In this document: positions 52,885-61,103 of the stretch, piece by piece
How positions within the stretch are numbered: position 1 is the stretch's first letter
Layout: each line of letters opens with the position of its first letter
NCBI GenBank assembly: GCA_937899625.1
Contig: CALCCB010000075.1
Coordinates: 1-64,000, forward strand
Source: an uncultured Bacteroidota bacterium
GTDB lineage: Bacteria; Bacteroidota; Bacteroidia; Flavobacteriales_D; Crocinitomicaceae
DNA length: 64,000 bases
Reading direction: 5' to 3'
Notes under the pieces: generated by a model
Database searches by the model: none
Told to the model about the DNA's origin: nothing
Seen by the model: only the letters and a program-made list of their open reading frames with translations
Program-made: the position numbers and the translations under genes

Positions 52885-53853
52885 TCAATAACCGACTTTC
52901 GTCCTAACCCTTTTCAACACATCTTGAGCAACTTTACGAGCTCTTTCTGCGCCAAGGCTGAGTTGTGCATCGATCTCATGTTTGTTTTGCATCAGGTGTA
53001 CGTACATTTTTCGATTTGGTTCGAATTTTTCAAGGATCAATTCATACAATGCGTTTTTTGCATGACCATAACCAAATCCTCCTGCCAGATATTTGGATCT
53101 CATTTCCTCCTGCTGCTCAATCGATGCCAATAACCTATACAATGCAAACACATGACAAGTATCAGGGTCTTTTGGGTCTTCCAGCTCTTTACTATCTGTT
53201 ACGATCGAATTGATCTGTTTCTTTAATTGCTTTTCCGGTAAAAAGATATCGATGTAGTTGTTTCTCGATTTACTCATCTTCTCCCCGTCTGTTCCTGGGA
53301 TAAGCATAGTATCCTCCTGCACCTTGTCCTGCGGCAGAACAAAAGTCTCTCCCATTTTACTGTTAAAACGAGCGCCTACATCTCGCGTCATTTCGAGGTG
53401 CTGCAACTGATCTTTACCCACCGGGACAACCTCTGCATCGTACAACAAAATATCGGCAGCCATCAGCATTGGGTAGGAGAACAATCCACCATTCACATCT
53501 TCCAAACGATCTTTTTTGTCTTTGAAAGAATGGGCAAGCTCCATTCTGCTGAACGGAAAGTAGCACAGCAAATACCACATAAGCTCAGTAACTTCCGGAA
53601 CATCGCTTTGACGATAAAAAACTGTTTTTGAAGATTCTATACCGAATGAAAGCCAGGTGGCTGCAGTAGAATACGTGTTTTCACGCAGCAGATCTCCATC
53701 TTTAATCTGTGTCAATGAATGCATATCTGCAATGAAAAGGAAAGACTCGTTCGACGGGTCATTTGCCATTTCGACTGCAGGAATGATCGCTCCTAAAATA
53801 TTCCCTAAGTGCGGGGTTCCTGTACTTTGAATTCCCGTGAGTATTCTCGCCAT
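52885..53853 (-). CDS. trpS: Tryptophanyl-tRNA synthetase
   Basis: 322 residues, normal size. A class I synthetase: the HIGH-like motif TPHLGN (13-18), a tryptophan pocket with IADMHSL, DILLYDAEVVPVGKDQLQHL and KMSKS (192-196 in DGEKMSKSRNN). It charges tRNA-Trp with tryptophan. It starts at ATG 53853, just behind a purine-rich stretch (GGAGGAGAT, 53863-53855), one of the few Shine-Dalgarno-like sites in the window. The oppA-like gene follows 42 bases downstream. Confidence 0.97.
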   Translation of the reverse strand: MARILTGIQSTGTPHLGNILGAIIPAVEMANDPSNESFLFIADMHSLTQIKDGDLLRENTYSTAATWLSFGIESSKTVFYRQSDVPEVTELMWYLLCYFPFSRMELAHSFKDKKDRLEDVNGGLFSYPMLMAADILLYDAEVVPVGKDQLQHLEMTRDVGARFNSKMGETFVLPQDKVQEDTMLIPGTDGEKMSKSRNNYIDIFLPEKQLKKQINSIVTDSKELEDPKDPDTCHVFALYRLLASIEQQEEMRSKYLAGGFGYGHAKNALYELILEKFEPNRKMYVHLMQNKHEIDAQLSLGAERARKVAQDVLKRVRTKVGY

Positions 53854-53945
53854 ATCTCCTCCATTTTTTCAACGAAAATACTTAATTTCGGGCGAAACCT
53901 GACACACCACTGTGCCGGACAATGTATATATTTTAAATTTGTTCT

Positions 53946-54707
53946 ATGCAGATCGTGACGGGTGTATTATCACTGTTTTGGAAACTATACATCGGTATTG
54001 TTTTCACTGGCTTTGCGATTTTACTTTACCCCTTCTTTCTTACCCTTTTATCTCGTCCGCAGTGGAAAAAGAAGAGCTTCAAACTGTTCGTTTTCTGGAG
54101 CTGGATGATGCGGATCCTCTGTTTTTATCATGTGAAACGAATTGAAGACCATCCACTTCCTGAAGGACCATATGTGATCGTCGCTAATCATTCAAGCTAT
54201 CTGGACATTTTCTTCATGCACTCGATCTTACCGGGACATCCTTTCTTATTCCTTGGTAAAGCTGAATTATTGAAATACCCCATTATTTCAACGTATTTCA
54301 AAGGATTGAACATTCCAGTATACCGAAAGGATCGCTCGAAAGCAGGAAGGTCATTCGTAAAAGCTCGTGAGGCTGTGGCCGAGGGATGGTCGATCGTAAT
54401 CTTTCCCGAAGGAGGAATTCCTGACGAGGATAATCCGAGAATGGTACCCTTTAAAGCCGGTGCGTTTAAGTTGGCAAAACAGCTGGGCTTACCAATTGTC
54501 CCGCTAACCTTCACCAACAATTATCACCTCTTTTCTGATCCGACAGATCTCCTTGGTCCCGCGCATCCAGGAATTTCGAGACTTTATATTCATCCCTTCA
54601 TCTCAAAAGAAAAGGTAAATGAAATGTTCGACAAGGAGCTTTCACAGCATTGTTTTGAGGTCATCAATGACCCGATATTGAAGGAACACCCGCATCTTTC
54701 AGCATAA
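53946..54707 (+). CDS. plsC: 1-acyl-sn-glycerol-3-phosphate acyltransferase
   Basis: 253 residues. An N-terminal membrane helix is at about 16-36. The acyltransferase motif is NHSSYLD (N81, H82, D87), followed by FLGKAELLKYPIIS, IPVYRKDRSKAGRS (glycerol-phosphate binding) and FPEGGIPD (153-160). It acylates lysophosphatidic acid to phosphatidic acid in membrane lipid synthesis. The family name is safe; other lysophospholipid acyltransferases share the motifs. It is followed after 24 bases by gatC. Confidence 0.9.
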   Translation: MQIVTGVLSLFWKLYIGIVFTGFAILLYPFFLTLLSRPQWKKKSFKLFVFWSWMMRILCFYHVKRIEDHPLPEGPYVIVANHSSYLDIFFMHSILPGHPFLFLGKAELLKYPIISTYFKGLNIPVYRKDRSKAGRSFVKAREAVAEGWSIVIFPEGGIPDEDNPRMVPFKAGAFKLAKQLGLPIVPLTFTNNYHLFSDPTDLLGPAHPGISRLYIHPFISKEKVNEMFDKELSQHCFEVINDPILKEHPHLSA

Positions 54708-54731
54708 ACATTTTCTAATTACTTTTGCATC

Positions 54732-55022
54732 ATGAAGATCACAGAAGAAATTGTAGACCATATTGCTCACCTTGCCAGACTTCGCTTCCCGGGAAACCAA
54801 AAAGCTGAAATCATGGCGGATATGGAAAAGATCACGAATTTCATGGATAAGCTGAGCGAAGTAGACACTGAAAATGTGGAGCCATTGATCTTTATGACAG
54901 ATGAAGTAAATAAGCTTCGTGAAGATGAAGTGAAAATGGACATTTCAAAGGATGACGCATTGAAGAATGCTCCTAAAAAAGATTCTGATTACTTCAGGAT
55001 TCCGAAGGTTCTCGATAAATAA
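54732..55022 (+). CDS. gatC: Asp-tRNA(Asn)/Glu-tRNA(Gln) amidotransferase subunit C
   Basis: 96 residues, the usual size. Visible are IVDHIAHLARLRFPGNQKAE, the MADMEKITNFMDKLSEVDTE block, VEPLIFMTDEVNKLREDEVK and a C-terminal FRIPKVLDK. GatC stabilises the GatA-GatB complex that turns Glu-tRNA(Gln) and Asp-tRNA(Asn) into the amide forms. GatA and GatB are not in the window. Upstream, TACTTTTG at about 54719-54726 is a possible -7 box. Confidence 0.94.
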   Translation: MKITEEIVDHIAHLARLRFPGNQKAEIMADMEKITNFMDKLSEVDTENVEPLIFMTDEVNKLREDEVKMDISKDDALKNAPKKDSDYFRIPKVLDK

Positions 55023-55036
55023 TCGGCGATTACTGC

Positions 55037-55501
55037 CTAGAAAAATCCTCTCGACAATCCAATTCCAATAAAAGCGATCGCCAAGGCGAGTAATAGGTTG
55101 ATTCTCCCTGTCCAGGAAGCGATCTTTCTCAACTTAGGATCAGGTTGTCTTTCGAGATCTTCAAGTGCCCTTTTTCCGATGTAAAAATCGTGGTAAGCCC
55201 CAATGATCAGCATTGATCCAAACAAAATTAACTTGATCAACAACCAGTGACCGTACTGAGAGTCATGATAAAAGGACCATTCAAAGGGGATATGTCTGAA
55301 ATGAAGGTTCAGGACACCGGTAAATACGAGACCAATCAGCGTGATCCATCCAACCGTTCTCAATCTCATTCCTGTAGTATACAACAAGTGCATACGATCC
55401 GGGTGATTCTTTCTTGAAGGCAAGAGAACCAATGGCAAAAACAGCATACCACCAATCCAGACAGCCGCCAGTCAAAAATGAAAAAAGACAGAAAAAACCA
55501 A
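55037..55501 (-). pseudogene. CopD-like membrane protein gene with an in-frame stop near the 5' end
   Basis: The intact part from ATG 55447 encodes 136 residues: MLFLPLVLLPSRKNHPDRMH, RLRTVGWITLIGLVFTGVL, WLLIKLILFGSMLIIGAYHD and ASWTGRINLLLALAIAFIG, about four membrane helices, in the style of the CopD family (copper resistance/export). In the same frame the upstream DNA reads LVFSVFFHF, stop, LAAVWIGG just before MLFLP. HF(x)LAAVWIGGML is the family's first-helix signature. The only disruption is TGA at 55472-55474. Either the gene has a nonsense mutation, or a base there is wrong, or translation begins after it. It lies behind the RDD gene. Confidence 0.6.
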
Positions 55502-55509
55502 CCCGGACC

Positions 55510-56085
55510 CTAATCGAGTATATCTGAACGCTCGTCTACACGAAACCCTCCCGATTGTTCAGCGATCAGTCTTTTCAACGTCTCATGTTCCGTTTTGGTC
55601 ACCACATACGTCTTGGAAAGAGTGTCGTGCCATCCCCTTTCGCCGAGGCACGAAAGAGCTTCAAACGGAATGATCCGCGCAAACGACCTTCCTAATAGAG
55701 TGGCATTATCGGGCTTATCTCCATATTCGTCGATCACGACTGAATTCGTCACCAGCTTTCCTATGGAAGTCCCCATCGCTGCCTCGACAGAAAAGTAATA
55801 AATTCCTGTAATCAACATTGAAACCCCATTCCAGGTAAGATCCGGAACTTTACTCGCTGTGTAAGGATCTATCGCCGCAAACACGAACCCTATCCCAAAA
55901 TTGATCGTATAGAGAATCACCAGGTCGATCAGGTAATGACCAAATCTTTTCCATCCTTGAACGGTTTGAACTTTCCTTTTCACGGCCGCCTGATAAGGCT
56001 CCGCTGTGCGGTTACCAAAAGCATCCCTTTCCCTGTGATAGAAAGTTTTCTCTTCAGTTAGATCAGTGATCTTCAGCTTTGTCAT
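55510..56085 (-). CDS. RDD-family membrane protein
   Basis: 191 residues. About three membrane helices lie in the middle (LIDLVILYTINFGIGFVFAA, GVSMLITGIYYFSVEAAMG). The RDD pattern is present (GWKRFGHYLIDLVI, TSIGKLVTNSVVIDEYGDKP, LGRSFARIIPFEAL). RDD proteins are found in many operons and some act in transport or salt tolerance. The ATG overlaps the end of the M42 peptidase gene by four bases, so the two are coupled. Its role is not clear. It ends nine bases before the presumed start of the CopD-like gene. Confidence 0.85.
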   Translation of the reverse strand: MTKLKITDLTEEKTFYHRERDAFGNRTAEPYQAAVKRKVQTVQGWKRFGHYLIDLVILYTINFGIGFVFAAIDPYTASKVPDLTWNGVSMLITGIYYFSVEAAMGTSIGKLVTNSVVIDEYGDKPDNATLLGRSFARIIPFEALSCLGERGWHDTLSKTYVVTKTEHETLKRLIAEQSGGFRVDERSDILD

Positions 56086-57143
56086 AAACTCCAGTTGTAC
56101 TTATCCAATTCACTTACACATGCCATTAAAAGGTCTATGCTTCCTTCAATGTCCTTTTTATGCGCCATTTCGATCACTTGATGAAGGTGTCGCGTGGGGA
56201 TGGAAACTGCCCCAGCGATTGATCCTCCTTCGGTCATTCGTTGAATTCCAGCAGTGTCTGTTCCACCGGCAGTCAAGATCTCCGGCTGCCATTTGATCTT
56301 GTGCTTATCTGCCGTTTTTTTCATGTAATCCACCATTCTGTAATCGCAAATGGTTGAAGCATCCATGATCTTTATGGCTGCACCATCACCCAGTTTAGTG
56401 ATCATTTCATGCGCAGCTGCACCTGGAAGGTCAAAAGCAATGGTTGTGTCAAGACCGAATCCAAAGTCAGGATTGATGCGCAATGCAGAAACATTTGCCC
56501 CACGAATTCCGACTTCTTCCTGAACTGTAAAGACTCCGTAAATATCATATGGGACCTTTTTCCCTTTCAGTTTTCGAAGCGTTTCGATCAAAATAAAAAC
56601 AGCCAATCGATTGTCCAAGCTTTTTCCATTTACGCATTCTCCCATCTCGATGAATTCTCTTTCTCGTGTAATGGGATCACCGATATTGATTAGTTTTTTT
56701 ACCTCTTCAGCGGGCAAACCTGTATCAATAAAATAGTCAGAGAGCTTCGCTACCTTTTCTCTTTCTGCTGCTGTCATGACATGGATCGGTTTGGAAGCCA
56801 TAACTCCAATAACATCCTTTTTCCCATGGATCAATACGCGCTGAGCTGTCAATGTTTTAGGGTCAAAACCCCCAAGAGTATGAAAACGAATAAATCCTTT
56901 ATCATCAATATGAGTTACGATAAAACCGATCTCATCCATATGGGCACCGATCATGACTTTTTTACGATCCGCAGGCTTTGAAGAGCCTCTTTTGATCGCG
57001 TAAACATTACCCATATTATCGGTTTGCACCTCATCGGTCAATCCTTTCAGCTCTTTCAGAACCAGATCTCTAATTCTCTTTTCAAACCCAGGTGCACCAG
57101 GCACTGTACATATCTGTCCCAGTAATTTCGTGTTGATCGCCAT
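56082..57143 (-). CDS. M42-family metalloaminopeptidase
   Basis: 353 residues. This is a zinc- or cobalt-dependent aminopeptidase of the M42 (glutamyl aminopeptidase/TET) group. Metal and catalytic residues are visible: H68 and D70 in IGAHMDEIGF, the bridging Asp in NGKSLDNRLAVF, a Glu pair in TVQEEVGIRGA, Asp in GLDTTIA and His in IPTRHLHQVIEM. It forms large peptide-processing shells in the cytoplasm. It is the first of three coupled genes (M42, RDD, CopD-like). Confidence 0.95.
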   Translation of the reverse strand: MAINTKLLGQICTVPGAPGFEKRIRDLVLKELKGLTDEVQTDNMGNVYAIKRGSSKPADRKKVMIGAHMDEIGFIVTHIDDKGFIRFHTLGGFDPKTLTAQRVLIHGKKDVIGVMASKPIHVMTAAEREKVAKLSDYFIDTGLPAEEVKKLINIGDPITREREFIEMGECVNGKSLDNRLAVFILIETLRKLKGKKVPYDIYGVFTVQEEVGIRGANVSALRINPDFGFGLDTTIAFDLPGAAAHEMITKLGDGAAIKIMDASTICDYRMVDYMKKTADKHKIKWQPEILTAGGTDTAGIQRMTEGGSIAGAVSIPTRHLHQVIEMAHKKDIEGSIDLLMACVSELDKYNWSL

Positions 57144-57241
57144 TGTTGTTTTGTTTGGATTAAAAATAGAAATTCTCCTTGATTTCGATCCTTGGAACTT
57201 GAGGAAGTTATCAATTCTATGATTTGAATTATCTTTAACCT

Positions 57242-58603
57242 ATGTCTAAACTGAGATCAGCGTTTTTTTGTCAGAATTGTGGTTATGAAACTCCAAAATG
57301 GTTGGGTAAATGTCCTTCATGCAAGGAGTGGAATACTTTTGTAGAGGAGCTAATCGAAAAAACCGTTCCGACCGTTGTTGCTTTCTCCGGTGTGACCAAG
57401 AACGCAAAACCTCAGCCATTGCAGGATGTTGAACAGAGTGACCAGCAGCGACTACCTCTTCGTGACAAAGAGCTTCAACGAGTATTAGGTGGAGGATTAG
57501 TGCCCGGATCTCTTGTTCTCTTTGGTGGTGAGCCTGGAATTGGAAAATCTACACTGATGTTGCAGATGGCCATTCAGGAAACTCAACTGAAAATCCTGTA
57601 TGTTTCCGGAGAAGAAAGTGAACAACAGATCAGGATGAGAGCCGAACGCATTGGGCTTGAAAATCAGCAATGCTATATACTAACCGAAACCAATCTTCAG
57701 AACATTTTTAAACAAGCGGAAGATACGCAACCACAATTGTTGGTGATCGACTCCATTCAAACGCTTTTCTCATCAAATATTGAAAGTTCACCGGGTAGTA
57801 TTTCCCAAGTCAGAGAGTGCACTGCTCAGTTACTTCGATACGCGAAACAAACCGGAATTCCAGTGTTCCTGATCGGACATATTACGAAAGAAGGAACATT
57901 AGCAGGTCCCAAAGTCCTGGAACATATGGTAGACACCGTTCTTCAATTCGAAGGAGACCGAAATCACGTCTATCGTCTCTTACGATCCATTAAAAATCGT
58001 TTTGGGAGTACCAATGAGTTGGGCATCTACGAAATGGTGGGGAGCGGTCTTCGTCAAGTGGAAAATCCATCTGAGATATTGATCACGAACACAGATCAGA
58101 CATTGAGTGGTGTTGCGATCGGCGCAACGCTTGAAGGCTTACGTCCCATGCTAATAGAAGTTCAGGCGTTGGTCAGCACTGCTGCATATGGAACTCCTCA
58201 ACGTTCCTCAACAGGTTTTGATGTAAAGCGTTTAAACATGTTGCTAGCCGTAATGGAGAAGCGCTGTGGATTCCGCTTGGGGGCGAAGGATGTATTCCTG
58301 AACATTACTGGAGGAATTAAGGTGGATGATCCAGCCATTGATCTCGCCGTTGTTGCTTCGGTACTTTCCTCAAACGCGGATCTCCCTATTGATTCAAAGA
58401 TCGCTTTATCTGCAGAGGTGGGTCTGTCCGGTGAGATAAGACCCGTCAACAGAATAGAGCAACGCATCTTTGAAGCCGAAAAACTCGGATTCGAGCGCAT
58501 TGTGATCTCCAAATATTGCAAAGGAATTGATCCGAAACGCTTTAAAATAGAGCTCGTTCAGTGCGGCAAGATCGAAGAAGTTGTCAAGGCACTCTTTGCT
58601 TGA
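57242..58603 (+). CDS. radA: DNA repair protein RadA
   Basis: 453 residues, the standard length. A C4 zinc finger has Cys at 10, 13, 24 and 27. A RecA-like core has Walker A GEPGIGKST (96-104), a RadA-specific KNRFG motif (about 246-250) and VVDSIQT-like LLVIDSIQTLFSS. A Lon-like C-terminal domain shows TGGIKVDDPAIDLAVV and LSAEVGLSGEIRPVNRIEQR. It promotes branch migration during recombination. It converges with the CarF-like gene, nine bases away. Confidence 0.97.
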   Translation: MSKLRSAFFCQNCGYETPKWLGKCPSCKEWNTFVEELIEKTVPTVVAFSGVTKNAKPQPLQDVEQSDQQRLPLRDKELQRVLGGGLVPGSLVLFGGEPGIGKSTLMLQMAIQETQLKILYVSGEESEQQIRMRAERIGLENQQCYILTETNLQNIFKQAEDTQPQLLVIDSIQTLFSSNIESSPGSISQVRECTAQLLRYAKQTGIPVFLIGHITKEGTLAGPKVLEHMVDTVLQFEGDRNHVYRLLRSIKNRFGSTNELGIYEMVGSGLRQVENPSEILITNTDQTLSGVAIGATLEGLRPMLIEVQALVSTAAYGTPQRSSTGFDVKRLNMLLAVMEKRCGFRLGAKDVFLNITGGIKVDDPAIDLAVVASVLSSNADLPIDSKIALSAEVGLSGEIRPVNRIEQRIFEAEKLGFERIVISKYCKGIDPKRFKIELVQCGKIEEVVKALFA

Positions 58604-58611
58604 TTAATGCA

Positions 58612-59181
58612 TTAATATCCATTTCTCACCGGTAAACCCCTGGTAGGTTTGATTCCAAAAAGGAGAAAAAAGCGTTCGATCTTTTCCCAGTAGCCCAGCT
58701 TATTCAGCATTGGATTGAGATAACAGGTCATTACACAATAGTTCACGTTGTATGGGGAAGTGTGATGCAGACCATGCATTCTTTTTGACTGTATTAATCC
58801 AATCCATTGCAACCATCCTATCAATCTGCCATTTTCCTTTTTAGTTCGATGAGAAATAGCGTGCAGCTCATTCGCAAATGAAGCATAGATAAGGACAAAG
58901 ACAACCTCCCAAACCAAAACATTCAAAAAATAGGCTCCTGCTAACAAAATGGTTGCAATGATGAGTGACAATCTAATTCTCGACCATGAGCTATCCTTCA
59001 AAAATTTTCTGGGCTTTTCATGATGTTCCAGATTGGGTATTACTACTAGTTTCCCAAGGACCTTCCAATTGGGATTCCCATATGCATCTTCCCACCAATG
59101 TACCGTCCCTGTTATAAGATCCGTTAAAAGGATCAATCCGAATATTTTAAGTAATACGAACATGACTTGTTTTTTCTTCAA
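58612..59181 (-). CDS. CarF/PEDS1-type lipid desaturase (plasmanylethanolamine desaturase-like)
   Basis: 189 residues, membrane protein with about four hydrophobic helices. Eight histidines have the exact layout I recall for the TMEM189/PEDS1 and CarF family: H28 (TGTVHWWEDAYG), H53 and H54 (LEHHEKP), H107 and H111 (NELHAISH), H136, H139 and H140 (MHGLHHTSPYN). These would bind a di-iron centre for making the vinyl-ether bond of plasmalogens; in Myxococcus, CarF is needed for the response to singlet oxygen. The name rests on this motif pattern. The true substrate here is unknown. It is alone on its strand, converging with radA. Confidence 0.85.
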   Translation of the reverse strand: MKKKQVMFVLLKIFGLILLTDLITGTVHWWEDAYGNPNWKVLGKLVVIPNLEHHEKPRKFLKDSSWSRIRLSLIIATILLAGAYFLNVLVWEVVFVLIYASFANELHAISHRTKKENGRLIGWLQWIGLIQSKRMHGLHHTSPYNVNYCVMTCYLNPMLNKLGYWEKIERFFLLFGIKPTRGLPVRNGY

Positions 59182-59438
59182 AACTATTTCACAAGCCTAC
59201 CACCAAACGAATCAAATATTTATTCTTTATTACTCTATTTATCATTCACAACAATCTACTTCTCCTATATATAGGGGGTTTTTAAATTCATTTATTACGA
59301 TATTTTTGATCCATTCCGGGAAGAAAACCCTTTGTTTCGAGCCCTGTGTGCTTTTTTAGTGTATCTTTATATTCAGTTGCCAACAGATCCTCTTAAAAAC
59401 AATCATTGATCTACCCGGGCACAACCAATCAAAACTTT

Positions 59439-60194
59439 ATGAATAATCTCAACTTAGCCGTCCTTATTGACGGAGACAATATACCTTCTGCACACATCAA
59501 AGAGATGATGGAGGAAATCACCAAATACGGAAATCCAACGATTAAAAGAATTTATGGTGACTGGACAAAGCCCAATCTTTCAAAGTGGAAAAACCTGTTG
59601 CTTGAAAATGCAATTACCCCAATCCAACAATACGGGTATACTTCTGGTAAAAACGCAACAGACTCAGCGATGATCATCGATGCTATGGACATCCTGTACA
59701 GCGGGAAAGTAACTGGTTTTTGCCTGGTTTCGAGCGACAGTGATTTTACACGACTTGCCACTCGCCTCAGGGAGGCAGGAATGCAGGTGATTGGAATTGG
59801 AGAAAAGAAAACTCCCAACCCTTTCATCGTTGCTTGTGACAAGTTTATTTATATCGAAATCCTGAAAGGGCAATCCGAAAAGAAGGACGATACTTCGATT
59901 AATTCCAAAAGGAACAACGTTGATAAGATCACACAACGAGACATTAACCTCATCAGAACAACCATATCCGATCTTTCAGATGATGATGGATGGGCATTTC
60001 TTGGTGATGTAGGGAGTCTCCTGCAAAAGAAACAACCCAATTTTGACTCCAGAAACTACGGATTCGAAAAGTTAACCCCGCTCATCAGGTCTATTGGTCT
60101 GTTCGAATTGGAGCAGCGAGAAAACCCAAAGAGCAAACACAAGCTGATCTTTGTGAAGAATACAGAGAAAGCAGTGTCGCAATCAAAAAAGTGA
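59439..60194 (+). CDS. NYN-domain RNase-like protein with C-terminal LOTUS/OST-HTH domain
   Basis: 251 residues from ATG 59439; an in-frame TTG 33 bases upstream is less likely. The N-terminal NYN (PIN-like) nuclease domain is at about 3-140: the acidic residues in LAVLIDGDNIPS, then YGYTSGKNATDSAMIIDAMD and LVSSDSDFTRLATRLREAG. The C-terminal domain (about 165-240: DINLIRTTISDLSDDDGWA, FLGDVGSLLQKKQPNFDSRN, YGFEKLTPLIRS) is a LOTUS/OST-HTH fold that binds RNA in related proteins. Together they suggest a ribonuclease or RNA regulator, similar in layout to MARF1-like and bacterial NYN-LOTUS proteins. There is no toxin partner nearby. Confidence 0.9.
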   Translation: MNNLNLAVLIDGDNIPSAHIKEMMEEITKYGNPTIKRIYGDWTKPNLSKWKNLLLENAITPIQQYGYTSGKNATDSAMIIDAMDILYSGKVTGFCLVSSDSDFTRLATRLREAGMQVIGIGEKKTPNPFIVACDKFIYIEILKGQSEKKDDTSINSKRNNVDKITQRDINLIRTTISDLSDDDGWAFLGDVGSLLQKKQPNFDSRNYGFEKLTPLIRSIGLFELEQRENPKSKHKLIFVKNTEKAVSQSKK

Positions 60195-60266
60195 TTGGAC
60201 ATATACTCCCAGTTTTCGATTTTCTGCATATTCTTTTTTGTACCTTGGATTAATTTCTGAATTGAT

Positions 60267-61100
60267 ATGAAAAACCATGTCTTAAAATCTCTGATCCTTT
60301 CCCTTTTTTGTGGATCGCTGTTGGCTCAGGTAGATAAAGTTGAAGTTCAATTAACGGGAAAAATTGACAAGTACCCTATTGAAGTGGCGTTTAACTCCTT
60401 TAACAGAACAACAGGAGAACTTGAAGGGGTTTATCGATATGCCGGGAAGAAGAACTACATTCAATTAAAGGGTCAAATGGTTGACCGCGTGATCTATCTC
60501 GAAGAGAGCTACAAGGATGAAATTACTGGAGTTTTTTACCTTGAAGAAAATGAAAAGGAACTTACAGGAACATGGATCTCCGGGAGCGGCAACAAATCCT
60601 TTGATGTTTCACTGAATACAAATGATCATACCTATTTTCCTCTTTCAACGAAATCACTTGAAGAAATTTCAGAAGTAAATGAAGTTAGCGCAGACCTTAC
60701 AGGATCCTATGGGGTTGAATTCTACTGGATCAATGATATGTGGTTCTCAGAGGAAACCAAACAGCTAGAAGTAGGCTTTAATGGTGGCTTTGCCGTATTG
60801 GAACAATTGGGAACGGATTCATTGCATTTTCAGGTTGAGGTGATCTGTGGACCCACCTATCATTTTGCAATGGCAGACGGCATTGCCTATCTAAAAGACA
60901 CGGCATACATCTACACCAACGAAGACGGTTGTGAGATCAGCATTACAGGTGGAGGTAAAAGGGCCAGGTTATCGGCTAACATGTCTTTTGAATGTGGTTT
61001 CGGTGCGAGAGCTTTTCTTGATCACGAATTTATTAAGATCAGTGATGAGCCTCGTTTTGGAGAGGATACATCACTTGAGGCAATGAAGCAGAAAGAATAG
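60267..61100 (+). CDS. Exported beta-rich protein of unknown function
   Basis: 277 residues. A signal peptide MKNHVLKSLILSLFCGSLLA (1-20) is followed by a soluble beta-rich part: VEVQLTGKIDKYPIEVAFNS, GELEGVYRYAGKKNYIQLKG, TGVFYLEENEKELTGTWISG, then a second block (SYGVEFYWINDMWFSEETKQ, FHFAMADGIAYLKDTAYIYT, CEISITGGGKRARLSANMSF). Repeats of the GxYxYxGK/TGxW kind look like the small beta domains found in lysozyme inhibitor-like or lipocalin-like proteins. No enzyme motif is visible. It is monocistronic and converges with the M1 peptidase gene. Confidence 0.6.
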   Translation: MKNHVLKSLILSLFCGSLLAQVDKVEVQLTGKIDKYPIEVAFNSFNRTTGELEGVYRYAGKKNYIQLKGQMVDRVIYLEESYKDEITGVFYLEENEKELTGTWISGSGNKSFDVSLNTNDHTYFPLSTKSLEEISEVNEVSADLTGSYGVEFYWINDMWFSEETKQLEVGFNGGFAVLEQLGTDSLHFQVEVICGPTYHFAMADGIAYLKDTAYIYTNEDGCEISITGGGKRARLSANMSFECGFGARAFLDHEFIKISDEPRFGEDTSLEAMKQKE

Positions 61101-61103
61101 TGC

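Noticed and set aside
59182-59438. AT-rich intergenic stretch with a TATATATA palindrome near 59265
   Set aside because: Short AT palindromes are common; no promoter pair, RNA fold or repeat partner was seen.
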